DNA from: Eubacterium sp. | Lineage (GTDB): Bacteria; Bacillota; Clostridia; Lachnospirales; Lachnospiraceae | Assembly: GCA_017437905.1 (NCBI GenBank) | Contig: JAFRWY010000040.1 | Location: 33,299 to 97,298 of the forward strand | DNA: 64,000 bases | Direction of reading: 5' to 3' | The notes under the pieces: model-generated | Seen by the model: the letters and a program-made list of their open reading frames with translations, nothing else | What the model was told of the DNA's origin: nothing | Database searches by the model: none | Position numbers and translations under genes: made by a program | Part shown: positions 51,534 to 59,500 of the stretch, in pieces | How positions within the stretch are numbered: the stretch's first letter is position 1 | Layout of the letters: each line of letters opens with the position of its first letter

Positions 51534-52385
51534 TCACACCCCGGAGTATGCGTTAAAGCCGCCATCCACCGGCAGCACAACCCCGTTAACAAAGCCTGAG
51601 CAGCTATCATCCACCAGGAACAGCAGCGCTCCGATCAGCTCCTCCGGTTTGCCGAAGCGTCCCATGGGGGTTGCCGCCAGGATCTTCCCGGCCCTGGCCG
51701 TAGGTTCACCGTCCGGCTGCATGAGCAGCGACGCATTTTGTGCCGTCAGGAAGAAGCCCGGCGCGATGGCATTGCACCGGATCCCGCTCTTCGCGAAATG
51801 CACCGCCAGCCATTCCGTCAGATTCGACACGCCGGATTTTGCTGCGGAATAAGCCGGAATCCGGGTCAGCGGCGTAAAGGCATTCATGGAGGAAATGTTG
51901 ATGATACATCCCTTCTCCCGTTCCGCCATATCCACGGCGAAGACCTGTGTCGGAAGGATCGTTCCCTGAATATTCAGGGAAAAGACCTCGTCGATGGCCT
52001 CCCGGGACAGATCAAAGAAGCTCTTCTTCTCCGGATCTCTCAGGGTATCCACGGAGAAATACTCATCATCTGCCGTAGCCGCCGGCCGGTTTCCTCCCGC
52101 CCCGTTGATCAGGATATCACAGGGTCCGAAGCATTCCAGAATCTCCTCATGTACCCGTTGAAGCCCTTCCTTATCCAGTACATCCACCGAAAAGCCTCTG
52201 GCCACACCGCCTTCCCGGGCGATCTCCTCCTCCAGGGAATCCAGCTTCTCCCGGGAGCGTCCCAGGATAGCCACCTTTGCACCGCAGGCAGCCAGTGCCC
52301 TGCAGAACCCGCTGCAAAGAACGCCCGTTCCGCCTGTTACCACTGCCACCTTATCCGTTAAATCAATCCTGACCGGTAACTTCAT
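51534..52385 (-). CDS. SDR oxidoreductase, likely fructuronate reductase (mannonate dehydrogenase)
   Basis: A 283-residue classical short-chain dehydrogenase. The cofactor motif is TGGTGVLCSGF, the NAG motif is INGAGGN, the catalytic Ser lies in INISSMNAFTPL, and Tyr/Lys in YSAAKSGV; the C-terminus has FVNGVVLPVDGGFNAYSGV. It resembles the SDR-type D-mannonate oxidoreductases of Firmicutes, which reduce fructuronate to mannonate. Position between gnd and the LarA-like gene and upstream of uxaC supports this. AAGGGAAGGA precedes the ATG at 52385. The 160-base gap after it contains two related copies of CCGCRCTATGYGTCAT (51452 and 51511) of unknown meaning. Confidence 0.88.
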   Translation of the reverse strand: MKLPVRIDLTDKVAVVTGGTGVLCSGFCRALAACGAKVAILGRSREKLDSLEEEIAREGGVARGFSVDVLDKEGLQRVHEEILECFGPCDILINGAGGNRPAATADDEYFSVDTLRDPEKKSFFDLSREAIDEVFSLNIQGTILPTQVFAVDMAEREKGCIINISSMNAFTPLTRIPAYSAAKSGVSNLTEWLAVHFAKSGIRCNAIAPGFFLTAQNASLLMQPDGEPTARAGKILAATPMGRFGKPEELIGALLFLVDDSCSGFVNGVVLPVDGGFNAYSGV

Positions 52386-52431
52386 AATATCCTTCCCTTC
52401 ATTCTCTGATCTGCCGGTCATGGTGACCGGC

Positions 52432-53883
52432 CTATGCGTTATAGGTCGTTGCGGAAATATCCCCGCCGTGGCCCGTCCAGTTCGTATGGAAGAACCTGCC
52501 GCGTTCCGCATCCTTTCGCTCATAGGTATGCGCTCCGAAATAATCCCGCTGGGCCTGCAGCAGATTTGCCGGAAGATCCTCCGTGGTATATCCGTCAAAG
52601 TAGCTGAGGGCAGAGGTAAATGCCGGCGCCGGAACACCGTAGGTCACGGCCGTGGCACATACCCTGCGAAAGGCAGGGATCAGCTTTTGGATCTCCTCCC
52701 TGAAGTAGGGATCCAAAAGAAGATTCGTAAGCTGCGGATCCGCTGCAAAAGCGTCCCGGATCTTCCCCAGGAAGACCGAACGGATAATACAGCCGCCCCG
52801 CCACATCATGGCGATGCCGCCGTAATTCAGATTCCAGCCGTAGGTCTCTGCCGCTGACCGCATCAGGGCATATCCCTGGGTGTAGGAAATGATCTTGCTG
52901 GCATAAAGCGCTTTACGGATATCCTCCACCAGTTCCGCCTTATCCCCCGTATATTCCGGAATCTCCCGGGGGTAGAGGGCCGATGCGCTGACCCGCTCCT
53001 CCTTCATGGCAGAGAGACATCTGGAGAATACCGCCTCACTGATCAGCGTCAGCGGAACTCCTTCGTTCAGAGCGGATATACCGGTCCATTTCCCGGTCCC
53101 CTTCTGTCCTGCCGTATCCAGGATCTTCTCCACCAGGGGTTCTCCGTCCTCATCCTTAAATTTCAGGATCTCTCCGGTGATCCGGATCAGATAGGAATCC
53201 AGCTCCGTCTGATCCCAGGACCGGAAGATATCACTCATCTCATCATCGGAAAGCCGGAGCAGTGAACGCATCAGCTGATAGGCTTCGCAGATCAGCTCCA
53301 TATCTCCGTATTCGATGCCGTTATGGACCATTTTCACAAAATGTCCTGCACCGTTCTCACCCACCCAGTCGCAGCAGGGTGTACCGTCCTCCGTCTTCGC
53401 CGCTATGGACTGGAAGATGGGCTTCACTCTCTCCCATGCTGCAGGGGATCCTCCGGGCATCATGGACGGACCGAGGAGCGCTCCTTCTTCGCCTCCGGAA
53501 ACGCCTGTCCCGATGAAGAGCTTGCCGCAGGACTCCACCAGGGCCGTCCGACGCATGGTGTCCTCATAGTTTGAGTTTCCTCCGTCCACCAGGATGTCTC
53601 CATCCTCCAGCAGCGGAAGGAGTGCCTCTATGACCATGTCCACCGGCTTTCCGGCACGGATCATCAGAAAGACCACCCGCGGCTTCCGGATACTGTCCAC
53701 CAGACTCTGATAATCATAACTTGCAATGAAATTCTTCCCTGCTTCCTTCTCCATGAAAGCGTCCGTCATTTCCGGTTCCTTGTTGTAAACCGCAACCGTG
53801 AACCCCTTCGACTCCATATTTCTTGCGAGGTTAGACCCCATGACCGCAAGGCCTACCATACCGATATCCGCTTTTCTTTCCAT
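52432..53883 (-). CDS. gnd: 6-phosphogluconate dehydrogenase (decarboxylating)
   Basis: Oxidises 6-phosphogluconate to ribulose 5-phosphate and CO2, making NADPH or NADH. The 483-residue protein has the dinucleotide motif IGMVGLAVMGSNLARNM, the signature GVSGGEEGALLGPSMMPGG, the catalytic Lys in GHFVKMVHNGIEYGDM, and the C-terminal substrate-binding tail FHTNWTGHGGDISATTYNA. The ATG at 53883 follows AAAGGATC. Its place in a hexuronate operon is unusual; it makes sense if the operon ends in 6-phosphogluconate rather than in KDPG. The sugar kinase gene lies 122 bases upstream. Confidence 0.95.
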   Translation of the reverse strand: MERKADIGMVGLAVMGSNLARNMESKGFTVAVYNKEPEMTDAFMEKEAGKNFIASYDYQSLVDSIRKPRVVFLMIRAGKPVDMVIEALLPLLEDGDILVDGGNSNYEDTMRRTALVESCGKLFIGTGVSGGEEGALLGPSMMPGGSPAAWERVKPIFQSIAAKTEDGTPCCDWVGENGAGHFVKMVHNGIEYGDMELICEAYQLMRSLLRLSDDEMSDIFRSWDQTELDSYLIRITGEILKFKDEDGEPLVEKILDTAGQKGTGKWTGISALNEGVPLTLISEAVFSRCLSAMKEERVSASALYPREIPEYTGDKAELVEDIRKALYASKIISYTQGYALMRSAAETYGWNLNYGGIAMMWRGGCIIRSVFLGKIRDAFAADPQLTNLLLDPYFREEIQKLIPAFRRVCATAVTYGVPAPAFTSALSYFDGYTTEDLPANLLQAQRDYFGAHTYERKDAERGRFFHTNWTGHGGDISATTYNA

Positions 53884-54005
53884 GTATCCGATCCTTTCCT
53901 GATCTCTCTCCCTGACATCTCTTCCGATGCCCGTCCGCTTCCTCTCCGGATGCCCTGCCTTTGTTTTAACTCTGCAGTGCAATTATCTCTCCGGTTCCGG
54001 CCCTG

Positions 54006-55088
54006 TTATCTCTGAACCCTGGCATTTCCGGCATAGATATCCCATACCTGCTTCTCATCCGCCGGTTCTGCATAATCATTGAGGCTGGTCACCACCAACG
54101 CTCCGCAGGCCCAGCCGAACTGTACCCATTTCTCCGGCTCAAAACCGCTCACGATACCGTAGAGCAGGCCGCCGGTGAAGGCATCTCCACCACCGATCCG
54201 GTCCAGAATGTCGATCTCTCTCGGTTCCTCCACATACCAGTCATCTCCCGCCAGCATGACTACTCCCCAGAGATTCCGGTTGGCGGAGATCACTTCCCTG
54301 AGGGTTGTTGCAAAGACCTGTGCATTCGGATAGGCAGACTTCACCTCACGAATCATCTGCTTAAAATTCCCGATCTTCCCATCCAGTCCCTGCCCGCCTG
54401 CTTCAGGTCCCCGGAAGCCGAGACAGAGCTGGAAATCCTCTTCATTTCCCACCAGAATGTCCGCCAGCCCGGCAATCTCCCGAAAGGCGTTCCGGAGTTC
54501 CTCCTCCCTGCCCTTCCAGAAGCTGGCCCGATAGTTCAGATCAAAGGAAACCAGGGTTCCGTAGCGCTTTGCTTCCTTCGCCAGAGCGATGCAGCACCGG
54601 GTCGTCTCCTCACTCATGGCGGCGATCAGTCCGGAAATATGGAAGATTCCCACTCCCACCTTCCCGAAGATCCGTTCCGTATCAAACTCCTCCGCGGACA
54701 GGGTTCTGCCCACCTCTCCGGCCCGGTCATTGAACACCCGCGCCGCACGAAGGCCGTAACCGGAATCCGCGATATTGAACTGGTGACGGTATCCCCAGGG
54801 GCCCCCCTGCGGAACCGACACTCCCTCATAATCGATATTTCTCGCCCGAAGCTCCGAACGGATCAACGCGGCGATGGGGCTTCCCTCCACAAATTTCGTC
54901 AGCGCCACCGCCCTTTTTCCCAGGGACGAAGCAACATTACACACATTGGTTTCCGCAGATGTGGCCTGCATATAGAACCGGCGGCTGTTATGCACCCCCA
55001 TCCGGTCCTCCGGCGTGATCCGTACTCCCATGCTGGTTACACATCCGATGGCATATCCGGCATCTTCTCTTAATTTCGGTAGCATCAT
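54006..55088 (-). CDS. PfkB-family sugar-acid kinase (gluconate or 2-keto-3-deoxygluconate kinase)
   Basis: A 360-residue ribokinase-fold kinase. It has NVASSLGKRAVALTKF, GIFHISGLIAAMSEE, SFDLNYRASFWKGREE, ILVGNEEDFQLCLGF and the anion-hole/catalytic loop DRIGGGDAFTGGLLYG. These fit the KDG-kinase-like branch of PfkB. In the usual hexuronate route it would make KDPG, but neither the dehydratase nor the aldolase is encoded here, whereas gnd follows directly; phosphorylation of gluconate to 6-phosphogluconate is therefore also plausible. The start (55088 or the adjacent ATG at 55085) follows AGGAGGGAG. First gene of the operon. Confidence 0.85.
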   Translation of the reverse strand: MMLPKLREDAGYAIGCVTSMGVRITPEDRMGVHNSRRFYMQATSAETNVCNVASSLGKRAVALTKFVEGSPIAALIRSELRARNIDYEGVSVPQGGPWGYRHQFNIADSGYGLRAARVFNDRAGEVGRTLSAEEFDTERIFGKVGVGIFHISGLIAAMSEETTRCCIALAKEAKRYGTLVSFDLNYRASFWKGREEELRNAFREIAGLADILVGNEEDFQLCLGFRGPEAGGQGLDGKIGNFKQMIREVKSAYPNAQVFATTLREVISANRNLWGVVMLAGDDWYVEEPREIDILDRIGGGDAFTGGLLYGIVSGFEPEKWVQFGWACGALVVTSLNDYAEPADEKQVWDIYAGNARVQR

Positions 55089-55146
55089 TCTCCCTCCTCG
55101 CCCCATGATCCGGGAACTACTCCGACATTGACACATCCTATCTCGT

Positions 55147-55178
55147 ATTTTAGCATATTCCGATCACGTTCCGTTATC
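55147..55178 (-). promoter_or_regulatory. Putative promoter and operator of the hexuronate operon
   Basis: An extended -10 (TGC followed by TAAAAT on the minus strand, 55147-55155) lies about 60 bases upstream of the kinase start. Just upstream of it, GATCACG-TTC-CGTTATC (55162-55178) is an inverted repeat with one mismatch, placed between the -10 and where the -35 should be. This is a plausible operator, but no regulator gene is in the operon. Confidence 0.45.
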
Positions 55179-55209
55179 AAAAATCAGTGCATTTTACCGC
55201 TTTTATCAC

Positions 55210-55238
55210 AAAAAAACCACCGGCCGAACCGGTGGTTT
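55210..55238 (-). terminator. Intrinsic terminator after the AraC/transglutaminase scar
   Basis: Perfect arms AAACCACCGG and CCGGTGGTTT with a 5-base loop; on the minus strand it runs into seven T residues. It separates the scar region from the hexuronate operon promoter. Confidence 0.9.
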
Positions 55239-55312
55239 CAATGTTCTCCCCCTCAAATGATTGATTCCCATAATGTATCTCGATCAAATCAGGTTCATGC
55301 GTCTTGAAATGT

Positions 55313-55813
55313 TCAGCATAAACCGTAAATCATCATACCCTGTTTCTCCCTAAGACGTATTTTCCTTACATTTCTGTTCATCTTTTTCCGCCCGTAATGA
55401 ACATAGGCGATATTTTTGATCTTGCTCCATGTCTGCGGATGGCCCTTAAAAAAGGCATCCGGATCATCATAGACTCCGAAATCCTTTACCACGGATTCGT
55501 TCTGTACAAAAATATCCTCACCATGCCATTCAAGAGAAAGAGTACACAGATCCTTTACCGAAACAGCATAACGGGCAAAAGGCCCTTTTACAACTTTATA
55601 CTTATTCTTTATTCCTTTGATATACGGCTCATCTGTGATAACTCCTTCCAGCGCTATCCAGTCACCCTTATAATATACCTCTGCCCAGGTGTGTACAATC
55701 GTACCCGGTGCCAGTACGGAAATAAGCCCGGAAGTTACTCCTTCCTGAAAATGTTTATCCACTTCCGAACCATGTAATCTGCAGGGAATTCCGACGGCCC
55801 TGAGCAATGCCAT
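55313..55813 (-). pseudogene. C-terminal fragment of a transglutaminase-like protein
   Basis: The frame begins at MALLRAVGIPCRLHGSEV, the part of a transglutaminase-like domain that normally follows the catalytic Cys helix. The later His and Asp/Glu regions are present (IVHTWAEVYYKGDWIALEGV), but the upstream half with the catalytic Cys is missing. The preceding sequence belongs to an AraC-type regulator. The fragment is therefore unlikely to be an active enzyme, although it could still be translated from the TGATG overlap with the regulator stop. A terminator follows. Confidence 0.7.
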
Positions 55814-56391
55814 CAGCTAAGATATTTCTTGATGGGGATTCCGACCTGTTCGGAAAAAAGATGTGAGAATCTGCTGGAAGATAAGCAGAGTTTTCCGGCA
55901 TACTCATCTATGGAGTGATCTTCACAGTCACAGTGATCCAACATATCCAGGAATTCGGCAATACGCTCGTCAAGAACCTTATTTGCAGGCACAAGATCAA
56001 AACACCCGTACATCGCATCTTTAAGCTCGGGATAAACCACTTTGTCCGATTCATCTTTCATAAGAAGCACTTTCTCTTTCAGCGTCCCCAGGCCTGATCT
56101 GTCAATAATCAAATAATCCCGTCCCTTAAGAAGTTCATCCAGAGCCATTCCAAAATCCGATACCGGTTCTATGATAACCGTAAGGCAGATTTTTTTGTCC
56201 GCTTTGAAAGAATGACTGACATTCTTATTGACCAGGACACATTCAGCATCGACTTTGTTTTTCCCGATCTTAATATTAAGTTTATCTTCCGCGCATAAAA
56301 AGAACTGCATCATCGCATGACTATGTGAAGATGCATCCATGGAGTCAGTCAATATGGATATTCTGTCCAAGTCCCAATAAATCCGATTCAT
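55813..56391 (-). pseudogene. AraC-family regulator truncated between its two HTH motifs
   Basis: A 192-residue product with an N-terminal cupin-like sensing region and then the start of an AraC DNA-binding domain (SIDEYAGKLCLSSSRFSHLF, then SEQVGIPIKKYLS), stopping there. Normal AraC proteins continue with about 50 more residues holding the second helix-turn-helix. The truncation coincides with the start of the transglutaminase fragment (TGATG overlap), so this looks like a deletion joint. It may still be expressed but should bind DNA poorly. Confidence 0.7.
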
Positions 56392-56485
56392 TCCCCTACC
56401 TTTTGCTCCATCTCATAATCTTTGACTTATAATCACCGAGCGAACCCTGAGCTGATCGGGCAGCCTTATAGCCGAAACCATGCAC

Positions 56486-56526
56486 AAAGTGATAATGCGG
56501 AGGATCCTTCGCATTATCACTTTTTT
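56486..56526. terminator. Strong hairpin terminator between the fusion gene and the AraC remnant
   Basis: Perfect 12-bp arms AGTGATAATGCG and CGCATTATCACT with a 10-base loop, followed by six T on the plus strand. On the minus strand, the direction of the 1459-residue fusion gene, it follows the stop codon closely but runs into only TTTGTG, so it may work mainly as an mRNA-end hairpin. Confidence 0.75.
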
Positions 56527-56538
56527 CATGCTGTCTTC

Positions 56539-59500
56539 TTATGCAATTCCCGCCTCCTGACGCACTCCGATCACAATGTGATTATGGTCACTCTCGCGGG
56601 TCCTTATGGTCTGCAGCAAATAAGCGGCGGACACGCCGTTTCGGTTTTTACTGAAGGAAATGGATATTGTCTCTTCCTGTTCTGCAACCCGGATCAGGTT
56701 TGCCTTACCGGTTGCTTCCCTGACTTTCTCTGCATCCGCTTCACTCACATCCTTCAGCAGCTTTTCCCGGGCCTCGTTGAAGAAATCCACCCCGCCCGGC
56801 CGGATCTCCAGATCCCCGTCCTTTCCCGTATAGAACTCAAGATAGAAATCCGTAACCACATCTACATAGAATATGCTATCAAAATCACTGGTCAGCGCCT
56901 TGGAAATGCTCATATATGTTTTCTTGGTGGATGTCGGAACCACATCACCGGCCTTTGACCGTTCGATCAGGAACTGATCAAACGCCTCAGGCGGCACAGG
57001 CTTCGAGAAATAATAACCCTGTACCAGATCGCAGCCCATGGTCTTCAGCACCAGATACTGTTCCTCGGTTTCCACACCCTCGGCGATCACAGGTACATGC
57101 AGATAATCCGCAATATCGATGATGAGCTCGATCATCCTCACATCTCTTGTTTCTCCAAATGCACTGCGGATAAAGCTTATATCCAGCTTCAGCACATCGA
57201 TGGGAAGATGTGCCAGCATGGAAAGAGATGAATACCCGGTTCCGAAATCGTCCATCTCGATACGGAATCCCATACCCATGCCACGCAGTTCCTTCGCGGT
57301 AGAAATAACCTGAGCCGAATCCCCGGTATAGGCAGACTCTGTAATCTCCAGCATAAGATCATCCGCTTCTATCCTGTACTCTTCCAGTATCTCTTTGAAA
57401 ATAGCTTTAAGGTTCGGTGTAAGCATATCAATCCGCGATACATTTACCGATACAGGAACGGAGAATCCGAAGCGGTCCTTCCAGTCCCTTATCCTTGCAG
57501 CCGCCTCGCGCCATACAAACTGATCCAGATCAAGGATCAGGCCGTTATCCTCAAGAAGCGGGATGAAAACACCCGGACTGATCAGGCCGAGTTCCGGATG
57601 ATCCCAGCGCACCAGTGCTTCCGCACTTGCCAGAACGGGCGTATCCGGACGGATATCGTATTTCGGCTGGAAATATACCACAAAACGGTTGCTTTCCAGC
57701 GAAGGCTTGAAGTCCTCCAGCAGGCGTTCCCTGTAGAGCTCTGCTTCGTGCATTTCCGTATCATAGATCCCCACAGCCTTCCGGTAACCGCTTTTCACGG
57801 AATTTGCGGCGATCTTCGCATAGTCAAAACGGTGCTCGATCTGAAGGGACTTATCCACCTGGGAGTAAACACCCATGCGAAGCCGGACTCTGTTCTCTGA
57901 AACATTTTCGTCCACCAGCCCCTCTGACGCCTTTTCCAGAATGCTGCCGTAATCCTCCTGATGGGGACAATAGATGAAGAAGGTATCCGCTTCCCGGCGG
58001 CATCCGACGCCCCCCAGCTCCCGGGAGATCTGACGGACACGCTTGCCGATCCTTGCCAGCACGCTGTCACCATACGGCTTTCCGTAACGCTCATTGATCA
58101 TATGGAAATGGTTCACGTCCAGAACGATGGCATCCATGGGCATATCCATATAATGCTGATCGAACAACCGGATATAACGGAGGAAGTAATCCAGATTAAA
58201 GAGGTTGGTCAGACTGTCGCGCTCTGTTGTCCGGATGATGCTGCTCTTCTCGGAAAGCTCGATGCAGCGGTTCACCCGGGCGCGGATGATCTCCGCGGAC
58301 GGATAGGGCTTCGGGATGAAGTCATATGCACCCAGCTTCAGGCACTCCACCTCTGCGGTTTCGTCCGCAGTCATAACGATCACGGGGATATCCCTTAGTT
58401 CTTCCTCCTCCTTCATGATCTTCAGAACATCCTTACCACTCATCATGGGCATCTGCAGATCCATCAGTACGATGGCGATGTCCTCCATGTGGGTCTTGAT
58501 CTGCTCCAGGGCCTCGCTGCCGTCGGCAGCAAGCAGGATATCATAGCTGTCCTCAAGCATGCTCTCCAGGATGGCCTGATTGATATGCTCATCTTCGGCA
58601 ATGAGGATGTAGCGCTTGATCTTCAGGATGTCCGGTTTCTCTTCTTCGATGAATACCGGCTGCGCTGCAACCTCCGCATCCTCTCTTGAGATAGACCCCA
58701 TGCCCTTCAGCAGCTTCTTCTCCTCGTACATCAGCCCATCCGCCCGTTCGAATACATCATGGAAGCAAGTATCCTCTTCGGGATTATAGTCCGAGAATCC
58801 ACCGGAAACCACAACGTCCTTGGTGCTGATATGTTCCACGGAGCGGCCATGCAGTGCCAGCATCAGTTCCTTGCGGATCAGATAATCTCTTCCGGTGAGG
58901 ATCACCACGAACTCATCACCGCCGGTCCGATAGACGGGACTGTGCTGGAAGATATTGCAGACCATCCGGCAGGCCTTGATGATATATTCATCGCCCGCCT
59001 TATGGCCGAGAGTATCATTTATGACCTTCAATCCATTTACATCACAGACGGCCACGGCAAAGGGCTTTGACGCTTTATTCTCAATGGCGGCATCGTGATC
59101 CTTCTGGGCGAGAAGGAAGGCGTGCTTGCTCTTCACCCCTGTCATGGGATCTGTAAGGGCAGTGTTTCGCGCCTGATCCCGTTCGCTTACGGCCTTCTGT
59201 TCCCATTTCTGCATGGAGCGGTAATTCACCAGCATGACCACCAGGGACATGCCGAACAGGGACATGATGATCATGGCGCTGGTATTGTCCATATCATGCA
59301 GCTTCTCGCTCTGGGTCTCCAGGAAATGTTCCGCATCCATGGAAAGCAGCTCCTGATCCGCGGTTTTGCTGATATAGCCGTGAATGTCCTTCATCACCGC
59401 ATTTTCTCTGCTCTCATTGATCCGTTCCGACCAGGCCAGGGTCATCAGAACGATAAAGGCCAGGAGCAAGATCCAGACAATGATCGCCTTGCCGAATCTT

